A stretch of DNA of 64,000 nucleotides from Aurantiochytrium sp. KH105 (lineage: Eukaryota > Sar > Bigyra > Thraustochytrida > Thraustochytriidae). The notes below the pieces were generated by a model. It was not told the origin of the DNA. It searched no databases and saw only the letters and a list, made by a program, of their open reading frames with translations. Both the position numbers and the translations under genes were made by a program. Positions 1 through 10,700 of the stretch are shown in pieces (position 1 is the first letter of the stretch; each line of letters opens with the position of its first letter). The stretch lies in assembly GCA_003116975.1 (NCBI GenBank), contig BGKB01000200.1, forward strand, positions 65,564 through 129,563. Direction: 5' to 3'.

Positions 1-583
1 TTGTCTCGCGTGCTTCCTCGAATGGCTGACAATCCACATCCACCAACTTGTGTGCCGCACTGCAAACCTCCTCGTCACAGAACGATCTTCTGCGATTGTT
101 CTGTCCCTCTACAACCTGAGGGTTCCCCACGGCCAATGCACCTGACATTTTCCTGGCAGACGCAAGAGGCGGCCCTGGTGAGCTTTCTTCCGCCGCGAGC
201 CGCTGAAGCGCCGCGCCGAGCACGTTCTCCCTCCCGACCCCCGGGGTATATCAGGCTTTCAAGTTGACAGACAGAGGGCCCGGCAAAGCCCCATCCGCCC
301 ACACCTGCGTCCCATTATACTACCATGACCATAATCGTGATATGAGAGGGGAACCCGCCACCGAGTGAAGAAGCAGCGGTTCCCGTTCCCCGGCCACGTC
401 GGTGACGAAAACACGGCGACAGATCCTTGGCTTCATGCATGGGTTCCGGTTCGCATGCACGAGTCCGTTCCGCGGCCCAAAAGGGAGAAGAAACGGGAAG
501 GAGGAAGGAGAAGAAGGAGACGCCGGAAGGTCAGCAAAGCCCAATTAGACCCAGTCCTAGCCCGTTTGCCGTGAACGAACGAG
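1..583. other. Upstream intergenic region
   Basis: No convincing gene was seen. Short open frames exist on both strands but are arginine/serine-rich shadow translations without domains. The last ~100 bases lead into the ATG at 584 and should hold the promoter and 5' UTR of the TPR gene. No canonical TATA box was picked out. Confidence 0.5.
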
Positions 584-3181
584 ATGGCCGCACGCCGCGC
601 GAGCATGCTGCGCAGGAGCCTTGCCAAGAGGGCGTCCTTTTTGCACGGCAATAGCAGCCACAGCCAGGCGAGCCACGACTCGCTGAAAAGCCAAGATGTG
701 GAACAGACGCGACGCATCCTGAGTCACCAAAGCGTAAGCTTGCGCTTCCTCAAGGAACTCGTCGACGACATCGCCAGCAGGCGCGTTGCAAGCGACGTCG
801 AACTCTTTGTCGCGATGCGCGACCTTGGCGCAGATATTCCGACAGGCACGACGATTCGTCGCGTTGCGACTCTGCAAAACGGCAAAGTCAAGGGAACCGT
901 CGACTTTGTTCCAGGTACCATCGATTTTCTTCCCGGCCAAGACGCTCGCGAGAAACCGCGCGCCGAGTGGAGCACCGAGGACGTCGCCCAGCGAGTCGTT
1001 CTCGCAGCCACCCAGCAGCTTCGAGGATCGCAAATCTACTTGGACATTATTGGAGACACGACCGACGTAGGCGACGAGTTCCAAGGCATCTTTGTCAGCC
1101 AAGCGCGCAAGTGCTGCTTTGCTGATCTCGTCCAAGCGCTCGATATGTACTTTGCTGAGAGCGAAGACGATACAGAGCCCTTTGTCTGGCTCGATCTCTT
1201 TTGCGCCAATCAGCCCCTGCTTCTGAGCACCGACGAAGACCTCCCTGCTGAAGTGCTCGCTTCGCGAGAGCGCATTCTCACGGAAGGTTTGCACGAGGCC
1301 ATTGCTCGCTTCAACCACACTGTTGTTTTCTTCGACCGATGGGACCGACCAGCGCCCCTCCAGCGCGCGTGGTGCGTTTGGGAAATTTTAGGCTCCGTCA
1401 ACAACGGCCAGCCGGCGCGTGTCATTTACGCAGATGGTCAAGAGTCCGATTATATTACGCAGCTACTTGAAGACCCCGCGCAGATCGCCCGGGTCATGGC
1501 CGATAATATGGACATGCGCAAGGCGCGCTGCTGGAAGCCAGAGGATGAACGCCGCATTTCCAATGCGATCAAGCGTACACTCGAAAATGGTTTCGTCACC
1601 CTCAATTCCGTCATCAACGAGCAGGTCCGAACGTGGCTACTTGGAATGGCACGCCAAGCCATTGCGACTGCGCGAACGCAGAGCGACGAGCTTTACCTTG
1701 CAAGTCTTCTTGCGCAGACGGGGTTCTTGGCAGACTCTCAAGGCTACTACCAGGACGCCCTGTCGGAATTTTATATGGAGGCGCTCGAGATTCGCAGGCG
1801 CATTCTCGGACCCTCAGATCACGAGACCGCGAACACGCTTGTAGGCATCGGCAACGTTTACACGAAGCAGGGTTACTTTGCGGAGGCTCTGCAGATATTT
1901 AATGATGCCCTGGTAATCTTGCAAGAGGGACGCGGAAGCCGAACGCCAGCCGTCGCAAATGTCCTCAACAGCATCGCACGCGTGCACTTTCGACAAAGAA
2001 ATTATGAAGATGCGCTCACCTTTTACAAGGATGCCCTTGCCATCTATCGAGCTAGCTTGGGAGCTAAACTTGAAAAGGTTGCCATCACGCTCATCGGAAT
2101 TGCAGATGTTCGTCACGCTCAAGGTAAGAACGAAAAAGCTCTTCGCAACTACAACCAAGCTCGCTCGATTATCGTCAATGCGCTCGGTGAGCGCCACCCA
2201 CTTGTTGCCACGACTTTGCACAATATCGCCAAGGCCTACGCGAGCCAGCAGGACTTCGAACAGGCCCTCCAAGTGTATCACGCGGCGCTCGAAGTTCGCC
2301 AAGAAGCGCTCGGATCGCGTCACCCAGCTGTGGCTGAAACACTCAATGGCATCGCGCTCGTCTTGCACCAGACAGGCGAGCACGATGAAGCTCTGAAAAA
2401 GTACTTTGAGGCTCTTGACATTCGAAGAGAAGCCCTTGGACCGCGCCACAAAGCCGTAGCTTCGGTACTTTGCCACATTGCGGATGTTCATCGAGACCTG
2501 CACAACTTTGACGTTGCCTTAGAATACTACCGCGAGGCCCGGTCGGTGTATCTGGACGCCGTCACACCTTCGCAGTTGGAACTTGCGGCGCTGCTTGTCA
2601 ACATTGGAAACATTTTCACCACTACGGGCCAGTTTGCGCGTGCGCTCCACTACTACGAGGACGCTCTTCCACGTTGCAAGGGCGCCGCGGCGCGGCTCCT
2701 GAAAGCCCAAGTGCTAGACAAAATTGCCGGAGTCCAATGCGCGCAGCGAAAGTACGTGGATGCCCTCAATAACTATGAGGCTGCTCTCGAAATTCGACGA
2801 CAACATGCCGAGGATCTCGATCTCGACATGGCCTACTCTCTTCGCAATGTAGCTTCGCTACATCAGCGCCTGCGACATTATGAGGAGGCGCTCGCACTTC
2901 TCAATGAAGCTTTTGAAGTTCTTGAGCAAATCCAAGATGTTTATCCGGCTGAATTTGTATACATTCTCGAAGCTATCGCAGACATTCATGCCGAGCAAAA
3001 CAATCGCAATGAGGGATTACAAGTCTTGCGTCGTGCCGAGGCTCTGTGCAAGAGAGAATTGGGCCCCGATGACGAATGTACACAAAGGCTTAGCGCCAAG
3101 ATCGCCACTTACAAGCGGGCGTCGTCCGCGTGGAAGAGGCTCTCCTCTCGCTTTCGGTCCGAGTCAAGTCCAGAAAAATGA
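584..3181 (+). CDS. TIR-like N-terminal module + kinesin-light-chain-type TPR protein
   Basis: 865 aa from an ATG in good context (gagATGgcc). The second half is a run of ~42-residue tetratricopeptide repeats of the kinesin-light-chain (TPR_12) type, from about residue 385 to 840, with recurring ALEIRR, LGxxHxxVAxTL and GxxxEAL patterns. TPRs are protein-binding scaffolds. The N-terminal ~330 residues form a separate globular module with WLDLFCANQ near residue 201 and RAWCVWEIL near residue 259. Alternating hydrophobic strands and the W-D and W-x-x-W-E-I motifs resemble TIR-like/effector-type heads found before TPRs in many protist proteins. No nucleotide-binding P-loop lies between head and repeats, so it is not a full STAND/NLR protein. 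It is probably cytosolic and involved in signalling or scaffolding; the partner is unknown. The TPR call is firm, the head assignment is inference. Confidence 0.85.
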   Translation: MAARRASMLRRSLAKRASFLHGNSSHSQASHDSLKSQDVEQTRRILSHQSVSLRFLKELVDDIASRRVASDVELFVAMRDLGADIPTGTTIRRVATLQNGKVKGTVDFVPGTIDFLPGQDAREKPRAEWSTEDVAQRVVLAATQQLRGSQIYLDIIGDTTDVGDEFQGIFVSQARKCCFADLVQALDMYFAESEDDTEPFVWLDLFCANQPLLLSTDEDLPAEVLASRERILTEGLHEAIARFNHTVVFFDRWDRPAPLQRAWCVWEILGSVNNGQPARVIYADGQESDYITQLLEDPAQIARVMADNMDMRKARCWKPEDERRISNAIKRTLENGFVTLNSVINEQVRTWLLGMARQAIATARTQSDELYLASLLAQTGFLADSQGYYQDALSEFYMEALEIRRRILGPSDHETANTLVGIGNVYTKQGYFAEALQIFNDALVILQEGRGSRTPAVANVLNSIARVHFRQRNYEDALTFYKDALAIYRASLGAKLEKVAITLIGIADVRHAQGKNEKALRNYNQARSIIVNALGERHPLVATTLHNIAKAYASQQDFEQALQVYHAALEVRQEALGSRHPAVAETLNGIALVLHQTGEHDEALKKYFEALDIRREALGPRHKAVASVLCHIADVHRDLHNFDVALEYYREARSVYLDAVTPSQLELAALLVNIGNIFTTTGQFARALHYYEDALPRCKGAAARLLKAQVLDKIAGVQCAQRKYVDALNNYEAALEIRRQHAEDLDLDMAYSLRNVASLHQRLRHYEEALALLNEAFEVLEQIQDVYPAEFVYILEAIADIHAEQNNRNEGLQVLRRAEALCKRELGPDDECTQRLSAKIATYKRASSAWKRLSSRFRSESSPEK

Positions 3182-4023
3182 ACAAGGCTGACACGCGTTA
3201 CAACTACTATGTAAATAAATCATGTAAATACGATGCTCATGCAATCTTTGACTTATCGCAAATTTTACGTTCTCATTGAACGCGTGCGCTGGCGTCGTGA
3301 CGTTTATCTCCCTCATCGATTGGCTTTGACGAATGCCTCTCAGGCTGCCAGCTAGCCTGAGCAGAGTCAACTTTACAACGCAAAAGTCGAAAACAAACTT
3401 CGTGTCCTTTTTCCTATAGCCAGGAAAAGGAGAAGAGTCTTTCCTCCGCGGTAGCGTCGCTCGGAGTCCTCAAAAAGACACTCAAAATAAGCAAGATATT
3501 ACGTCACGGTCGCACCAGACTGCTCGTTGCTCATGTAGTAAAAACTACGCACGCAGGACAACGATGCAGCATGATCTGTTTGGCAGCAGCATGCATGACA
3601 GACTCGCTGTTACTTGTCATGGCATCAGCCATCCCCTCGAAAGCGTCTCGTACATGTCAAACGCAGTGGTGACGGTGACCTGGCTCGTGTACCGAGGTGA
3701 GTTGCAAACTTGCAAACCGCTCTAGGGTCGCGCGGGTGTAGCGCGCCTACGACGGGACGCTGGTGGACCGCCCAGCGGAGCTGGCACGGCCGGCCGGCCC
3801 GCAGGCAGGCAGCCTCGCGCTCCGTTAAGGGGGCAGAAGGATCGCTTCACAGTACCACTTGCAAGCTCCCTCGCGCGCGGCGCGCCTCGTGTCGGGGATC
3901 GTTCGCTTGGTGGGCGGATTGGCTCGCGGCGCCTGCGACGACAAGTCGTGAAAAGCCGTAGGTGGCCCACGGTTCTTCGTCTTTGACGACCCGCGAGTGC
4001 GCGAGGCGCGCGCCGCGGGCGCC
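3182..4023. other. Intergenic region between TPR gene and ABCG gene
   Basis: About 840 bases without a supported gene. It starts with the AT-rich 3' UTR of the TPR gene; an AATAAA-like stretch lies near 3210-3220 and may be the polyadenylation signal. The 3' half becomes GC-rich (CCGGCCGGCC around 3789) and should contain the promoter and 5' UTR of the ABCG gene. Confidence 0.45.
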
Positions 4024-6810
4024 ATGCGGACGGTGCCTTTCGAGACGCAGGAAGGCGTTCGACGACGGCGCCCAGGAGCTGCGCAGGACTTTGCCTCGAG
4101 TCGAGTCTTTGGCAAATTCGACGACGGCGACGAAAACGACGACGACGCGGGGGTGCAGCCGAACGAGGAGGAGGACGGGGAGGCGTCCGAAGACGTTGAC
4201 GCGACATGGAGGTACTACGATGAGGACGGACACAATCCCTTTCGAAGATTCTTGCGTCCCGACAACCCCGAACATCTGTATCCGACAAGACGCTTCGTGC
4301 TCTTTCTCTTTCTGGGGTCATGCCTCAGCACCGTCGGCGTGCAAATCAGTGCAGACCAGTACTACGAGGGTCCGCAGCAGCAACACGTGATCGATTTCCA
4401 TTGGGAACAGGCAAGTCCCCTTCATATCGCCTTTGAGAACATTGGGTGTTCCATCAATGGCGTCGACCATACTATTTTGTCAAATGTCTCGGGCGAGGTG
4501 CAACCTGGTCGACTTATGGGCATCATGGGTCCAAGCGGGTCTGGCAAGACCACCCTGTCATGGAGCTTATTGGGTCGCGGGAAGCGATACTGCACCGGTG
4601 GGCTTTACGGCGACCTTTACTTGAACGGACGCCCACGGAACTTGGAATCTTTTCTCGATCGCGTCGGCTTTGTGCCACAAGATGACGTGCTCTGCCCTGA
4701 TTTGACAGTGGAAGAGATATTGCACTTTAGCGCAAGCTGGCGTCTTCCACGGGATTTGTCCGAAGAGGATCGTCAACAAGTGGTGGAAGATGTCATGGAA
4801 ACTCTCGACCTGGTCAAAGTAAGGGATCGACGTGTTGGTGGTGTCAACAAGCGCGGCATTAGCGGTGGAGAGCGAAAACGGACGAGCATCGGCATGGAGC
4901 TTGTTGCCAATCCTGCAGTTCTCATCATGGACGAGCCGACCTCGGGTCTCGACAGTGCGGGAACATTCCGCCTCATGAGCATGCTCAAGCGGATTGCGGA
5001 TCGCAACGTTTCCGTGGTGACCGTGATTCATCAGCCCTCGGCGCGCGTCTTTAGTCTGTTGGATGACCTGGTGCTCATGCAGGAAGGCGAAGCAGCCTAT
5101 GTAGGGCCTCGTGAAGGGATTCTGGACTTTTTGGACCAAATGGGATACAATGTGCCAGGTCGCGGACGAGACGGGATCCATGCTGACTTTGCAGAACCCC
5201 CTGCAGAATTCATTCTGGACGTTGCGGCCCGTTTAGAGCAGCCATCTCGTCCACCAGAGCTTGGAGACGGGCGTCGTATCGAGGACATTTGCGCCGAGCA
5301 CGATCACGAGTTCTGTCTTGCACGAGCGGATGGTCAGAGGCATCCTTTGCTGCCCGTCCTCTTTCGAGAGGTTTCCCAAACGCGTGGGGTGTGGACAGCG
5401 ATCGAGGAGCGGATGGGACGTGACCGCAGGGCGGAAGACGCGGAGCGCTGCGTTGCAGCCAAAGCCGACAGCGCAAAGGAGGAAGTGCTTGCGCACAGCG
5501 AGGACCGCGCTGCCCTGGAGGCCCTCGTGGTCACCTGGCGTGCCGAGTGCCAGGCGCTCCCCGATGATCAGCTCATGCAGGCCGCCAAGGGTTCCGCAGA
5601 AGAGGATTCCAGCTCGTCGGAGACGCTTCTGTCGAGCCTCGTCGAGATGCTCTGTGATGAAGAAAGTACAGCGCTGTACTGCGCCTTTTTGGAGCATCGC
5701 GATGCGCTGCTACCCTCGACGCAGCAACGAACAAAGCCTGGGCTCAAGCGTCAGGTTCAGCTGTGGTTTTGGCGTAATGTCTTTGTACTCAAGCTGCGAA
5801 GAGGCATTGCGGCCGAAGTAGCATCGGTGGCATCCTTGGCGCTGGTTGTATCCTTTGTCCGCAGCTTTAACAAGACGTGGAATCGGCGTGCTGTCTCAAA
5901 CCTCTTTCTCAGCATTTCGATTGGGCTCCTGGGTATGGTTGGGGCCGTATTTAATGACGACGTCGCGTACGCTAAGCGCGCCGCCGCTGCTGGCATGCTC
6001 CTTGGCGCACATGAGTTTGCCGTCCTCGCAGAGTCGCTGCTCTGGGGATGGTTCGTGAGTCACGTTTATTCGTTTTCCTACTTTGTCGGTTTATGGGCAC
6101 GCACGGGCGTCTGGGTGATTGACACGCCCGCCCCCGCCCCAGCCGGCGTGAGCAAGTTTGATCTTGCCTACTGGGTGCGTCTGCAAAAGTACTACGAGTT
6201 CGCACACCTTTTGCACCTCAATTACTTGACGTCGCAAGCCATTGGACAGGCGATTTGCGTCTTTGCAAATCACGCCACCACTGTATCATATATTGGTTCC
6301 ATGGCGACACTCATTGGCTGTCACGTCTTCGCCTTCTTTACGCCCAACCAGAATCAGATCCAGAACGACTCGATTCTCTTTGGTACGATCAACATTGCGC
6401 CGGTTGTTGAAAGGGTTTGTTCTGTGAGCTATGTGCGTTTCTTTCTCGAGGCCATTTTCCTCTGGGATCCCTCGCCAATGGACCCTGGCGGGCGCTCCTA
6501 CGTGTTGCGCTACTTTGGATACCACGATTCGGACAAGACGACATGTGCAACTTCAATGTTTTCGCTGTGGACGCTCATGCAGGCGGTGCGCTTTGTTGTG
6601 TTTGGACTGCGCAACTCGAATGACTTTCACTCTCTCCACGACACGCCGCTCTTTCTCATTTTCATTTTCAAGGTCCTTAGCTGCCATGTCGTGGCACTCT
6701 TGATTATGACGCTGATTCAGGAATGGTACTTTCCTTGGATCAATGCATTGCAAGAAAAGCTCAAGAATGCTGATGATTACGTCGATATCGTCGACGTGGC
6801 TGCCTCCTGA
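4024..6810 (+). CDS. ABCG-family half transporter
   Basis: 928 aa from ATG 4024, the first ATG of the open frame. The order is nucleotide-binding domain then membrane domain, typical of ABCG (White/WBC) half transporters that dimerise to export lipids, sterols or xenobiotics. The Walker A motif GPSGSGKTT begins at residue 169, the signature SGGERKR at 280, and Walker B (LIMDEPTSGLD) has its D-E at 303-304, so ATP hydrolysis should be intact. An acidic N-terminus (~60 residues) and a hydrophobic stretch (FVLFLFLGSCLSTVGVQI, near 90-108) precede the NBD, which is unusual for a half transporter. A long acidic linker (~400-570) separates NBD from the membrane domain (~580-900), where several hydrophobic segments can be read. 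The transcript runs toward the minus-strand gene at 7071-7517. The substrate cannot be told from the sequence. Confidence 0.93.
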   Translation: MRTVPFETQEGVRRRRPGAAQDFASSRVFGKFDDGDENDDDAGVQPNEEEDGEASEDVDATWRYYDEDGHNPFRRFLRPDNPEHLYPTRRFVLFLFLGSCLSTVGVQISADQYYEGPQQQHVIDFHWEQASPLHIAFENIGCSINGVDHTILSNVSGEVQPGRLMGIMGPSGSGKTTLSWSLLGRGKRYCTGGLYGDLYLNGRPRNLESFLDRVGFVPQDDVLCPDLTVEEILHFSASWRLPRDLSEEDRQQVVEDVMETLDLVKVRDRRVGGVNKRGISGGERKRTSIGMELVANPAVLIMDEPTSGLDSAGTFRLMSMLKRIADRNVSVVTVIHQPSARVFSLLDDLVLMQEGEAAYVGPREGILDFLDQMGYNVPGRGRDGIHADFAEPPAEFILDVAARLEQPSRPPELGDGRRIEDICAEHDHEFCLARADGQRHPLLPVLFREVSQTRGVWTAIEERMGRDRRAEDAERCVAAKADSAKEEVLAHSEDRAALEALVVTWRAECQALPDDQLMQAAKGSAEEDSSSSETLLSSLVEMLCDEESTALYCAFLEHRDALLPSTQQRTKPGLKRQVQLWFWRNVFVLKLRRGIAAEVASVASLALVVSFVRSFNKTWNRRAVSNLFLSISIGLLGMVGAVFNDDVAYAKRAAAAGMLLGAHEFAVLAESLLWGWFVSHVYSFSYFVGLWARTGVWVIDTPAPAPAGVSKFDLAYWVRLQKYYEFAHLLHLNYLTSQAIGQAICVFANHATTVSYIGSMATLIGCHVFAFFTPNQNQIQNDSILFGTINIAPVVERVCSVSYVRFFLEAIFLWDPSPMDPGGRSYVLRYFGYHDSDKTTCATSMFSLWTLMQAVRFVVFGLRNSNDFHSLHDTPLFLIFIFKVLSCHVVALLIMTLIQEWYFPWINALQEKLKNADDYVDIVDVAAS

Positions 6811-7070
6811 TCAAAAAAAGAACCAAAGCAAGAACATCAACCAGAAAACTAAATGTATTTCGTGATCAGCTCGGCAAAGTCTTTTTTGCCTGTCAAACGA
6901 GCAGAGACTCCCAGTCAGGTGTGCTTTGCCAGCGACGCCAGCACCTCTGGCAAACCCAGACTTAAGCCAAGCCGAGCCCCATTGGTATTCGTCCTTTTTC
7001 CATAAGTATTGTACACGGCATTGAAAGTTGTGTGTGTCTGTAGAAACTGCAAAGCGAGGGATGCAATGTC

Positions 7071-7517
7071 TCACTGCACGACGCCTCGCAACGTCGCCAA
7101 TGCTTTCTCCATTTCGTCGTCGGCTGCCGCAGCAGCAGCACCTACACCCTTGGTCTCCGGGACGATTTGCGTCGTCCACGGCAAGAGCTCGGCGTCCGCG
7201 ACCTTGGCGAGCTCGTCGCCGGACACGAGCGCTGCTCTGACGGCCTCGGCGGCAGCAGCGGCGGCCCCGCGCGCCTCCCCGCGCGCCTCGTCCGCGTCTG
7301 GCACCCCGAGCGCGACGGGGTCTCCCCCCTCCCCAGTTTGCAGCATCTTCTCGAGGTCCGCGAGGTCGGCGATGCCGAGCCCCTCGAGGCGCGCGGGGTC
7401 GCCCGCCCAGGCGGGGCGCGCGGGCGGCGCGGCGCGGCGCGGGGCCGCAGCGCGGGGCCTCGCCGCCTCCGCGCGCGCGCGCTCGAGCGCCGCGCACGCG
7501 TCGAGGCCGCGGCCCAT
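7071..7517 (-). CDS. Small alanine-rich protein of unknown function, divergent from separase
   Basis: 148 aa; ATG at 7517-7515, stop TGA at 7073-7071. I do not recognise the family. The protein is alanine/arginine-rich at the N-terminus, then carries an acidic amphipathic stretch (LEGLGIADLADLEKMLQTG), an alanine-rich helix, a less biased segment (ELLPWTTQIVPETKG) and a C-terminal helix (DDEMEKALATLRGVVQ). Third codon positions are strongly G/C as in neighbouring genes. The plus-strand reading across the same bases is serine/alanine low-complexity, so the minus frame is the better coding candidate. Its start faces the separase start 248 bases away, suggesting a shared bidirectional promoter. 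It could be a spurious GC-rich open frame; transcript data would decide. Confidence 0.5.
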   Translation of the reverse strand: MGRGLDACAALERARAEAARPRAAAPRRAAPPARPAWAGDPARLEGLGIADLADLEKMLQTGEGGDPVALGVPDADEARGEARGAAAAAAEAVRAALVSGDELAKVADAELLPWTTQIVPETKGVGAAAAAADDEMEKALATLRGVVQ

Positions 7518-7764
7518 GGCGCGACGGTTAGGTCGCGTCGGGGCTGCGTCGGGCGACGGTTTTCGGGTTTTGAATCCTCTTCTTTCGCGCATCTCCGTCG
7601 AGCGCGCGGAGCTCGCAGACAGCAGACCCCGAACGCGAGCAGCGCCGCGCCGCGCCACGCCTCGCCGCGCCAGGCCGGACGCGCTGGACGCGCCGGCGGA
7701 CCTCGAGAGACCCCGAGAGAGACCTCGAGCGGGAGGAAAGCGAGCGCTCGCCGTCGCGGGGGCC
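7518..7764. promoter_or_regulatory. Putative bidirectional promoter between small minus-strand gene and separase
   Basis: Short spacer between two facing ATGs (7517 minus, 7765 plus). The plus frame stays open through it, so some separase models may start upstream, for example at ATG 7516, which overlaps the minus-strand ATG. The spacer is arginine/proline-rich in translation and CpG-rich, with no obvious TATA box. Confidence 0.35.
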
Positions 7765-10700
7765 ATGGCGGAGCCCGAGGTCCTGCGCGACGCCTCGAAC
7801 TCGGCGGCGCCGCGCGGCAGGAGAGCACAGACGAAGAAACGGCCGCCGCGAAACGGGCCTGAAGCCGTGCAGTGGTCGCAAGGCGATGTGCTGGACCTGG
7901 CCGCCTCGCAAGGCCCCAATGGCATCCTGGAGGCCTTTCAAGACGGACTTGGGAACGTCTTCGAGGCGCTGTGCGACGAGGACCACCAAGACGCGGGCAG
8001 CCCGCTTGTGTCGGCAGAAATTGCACAGCTCGTGTCAAAGCCAAGCAAGCTTGGCATGGTGCTGGCGACCTTGGCGCAGACCTCGTGCAAGACGCTTGCC
8101 AGCAGCACGGAGTCGGACACGGCCCAAGACCACGCGACAGTCGCGCTCTTTGCCGTGCGCATGGTCATGCGAATCCGCGCGAGTCTGACCTTTAAACACC
8201 CGCTTGCGCCCGAGTCTCTTTGCCAAAAGCTTGTTGGCGCGTGCACGGAGGCCAAGTGCTTTGAAACTGCCATCTCCGCGAGCGATCTCGTCCTCGCATC
8301 ACTCATCCGTTCAGACCACCTTTCGCTGGACGAAGACCAGACTCGACACGATATGGGAGAAGCTCCAGTATGTTGTGAGACCTTGCGGCTTGGCACCGTG
8401 GACGACGCCAAAGTCGTGGGTATTACCGTCTTCACCATTTACAATTGCGTCCGTGCCCTTGTCGAGCTCGGACGCTCTGATGAGGCCCTACTCGCTTCGA
8501 GTACAAATCTCGCCTTTTGGTTGCGCGAGCTTGCGCGCAACGACCAAGCCAAGACGTTTGCTTTCCTCAAAGCGCACTTTTCGCTCTTTTATCACCACGG
8601 GGCGAGCCGCTGCGAGACCGTTTCGGACGCAGAAAAGGCATTCAGATATCGTATTGAGGCGCTTCGGACGGCACGAGGTTCCGTGCCACATGCCACAATG
8701 GTGAAAAGCAAGCTTGATGTGGCCCTTATTGAACGCTTGCTTGGCGCATGCAATCGCTATGCGCGAGAAGGAAGTTCACCAACCGAAAATATCCTCGAAG
8801 CACTCGACGAGCTCGAAGAAGACTGTGTCCTCGAACTCGCCGCGCAAGACCCTTTGGCGTCGGCTTATGTACAATTCTATCGCGAAATGTCTTTTCAGAG
8901 CATCGACAACATTGAGCCCGGCATCGCAATGTTTGCGCGTTGGTTTTCTGTAGCAACGGGTAACCTGAAAGGCGTGGTCATTCTCTCCGCGCTCATGTCT
9001 ATCATTGAGTGGACGTTGGTGACTCGACGGAAAATTCCACCGAGCTCAATGTCAAAGCTCCTGCAAGCCTTGGGCGCAGACGTCCAGCAAGCTACGTCCG
9101 CGCTTCCTGCGCTGTGCGATGCCCTGAAAGCATGCGCAAGCTCTTGTCAACTCGATGACCAAGTGCATGGCCCGCACCTCGCGCGACTCTTGGAAAAAGA
9201 GCTGCTCGTACTAGCGCAAAGATGCGCCAAGACCAAGCACGCGCAACTTCATGCTGTTCTCGCTTCGATGCTCGCTTTTGCTCGTACTTTTGCACCTCAG
9301 GCCCTTCTCAAGGCCCGACTCGCTGGTCTCAAAGTAGTGCTGGAACGCAGCGCTTCTGCAAACGACGTGGACGCAGCTCTTGCTCACTTGACCAAAATGC
9401 AAGAGATTGCCCGACAAGATGAGTCTCTGGGACGAAGTGTGGCCAATGCTGCGTATAACGTCGGCGCGAGATTCTTTAATGAGGCCTCATATGAGTCAGC
9501 AGTGGAATTCTTGCAAGTTTCAACTCAGCTCATGGACTCGTCGTCTTCGTCGACACAAGTCTCTCTGGCAGAACGCTTCAAGATCCTCGCCGTTTGTCTG
9601 CAACGTGCAGAGCGCCTTGCAGATGCGCGGGACGCCTTTGCTAGGACAATTGCTGCTCAAGTTGCCGAGGGGGAAATTCCCGATGTTACCGCGTTCTGCA
9701 GGTGCACGCAAGCCCTTGTCGAAGCTGGAGAGGGACACGTGCGTGGTGTCATGGCTGACATCAGCGATGTGGTCGATCTTGAGAGCAACGACCAGAACAT
9801 GTGGACGCGAATCATGTTGCGGACGCAGCTTGATGCATTCATGTCGCTCGGCGATCCTTCTTTGGCTGACGCGCTGGTCGACGACGCGAGAGCCCGTTGC
9901 GTCGATGCGCCGGAGCGAGCTCTTATTGATATTGAGCATGCGCGCTACCTCGTTGTGCGCAGCATTGGCCTGGATAAATTGCCTGGACGCAGCGATGATA
10001 CGCGCGAAGACGATGGTGAAGAATCGAAGATGCAACGATTGGCCCGCGCGGCCGAGCTTTGCGGAGAGGCTCTCGAAATGTCGGAGGACGAAGGCGATAC
10101 TATCTCGGCTCGATTTTGGCTCGGGGCCTGTGAGCAAGTCCTGGAGGGTCTGGATGAAGGCATTTGTGCTGCGGTCGATCTTTGGGCTGCACGCGACGAA
10201 GCGGACTTGGACTACTGTGCGATTCAAGACGTGGGCTTTGCCGGCGAGTGGTGCGAAGTCATCGGCTTGCATGAGGCCAGCTTTCGTGCGCGCGCGGTAT
10301 TTATACGCGCTGCGCGCGGCGCCGATCCCGTTCGTCTTGTTCAGATTGCCGCCCATAAAGAGTCAAGACTTGGCGTCGCGCTCCTGGCGCGTCTCTTGTA
10401 CGAGCAGAGCGATCGGCTCGACGAGACCCTCGCTGCGGTGGTCGCCGCTAAATTTTACAAGCTCGGGTACATGACCAGAATTGAGGCAGACGTAGAAACA
10501 GCGCGACAGTGCAAGGATCGACTTGTGCTTGCCGACGACGAGGAGGAAAAGGGAGACGACACCGGAAAGAGGGAAGGGACGAAATCGCAAACGGAACGTA
10601 GTACTGGGCTAGGGGAGTTTGTTGGCGTCCTGGAAAGCCGCGTTCACGACGTAATGGCGAGTCTAGACCCTGATGAGCAAGCCGACGAGTACGCAACGTG

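Noticed and set aside
7009..7764. N-terminal extension of separase by 252 residues
   Set aside because: Low-complexity Ala/Ser/Arg sequence starting from a non-ATG codon and antisense to a better small frame; ATG 7765 has a much better context.
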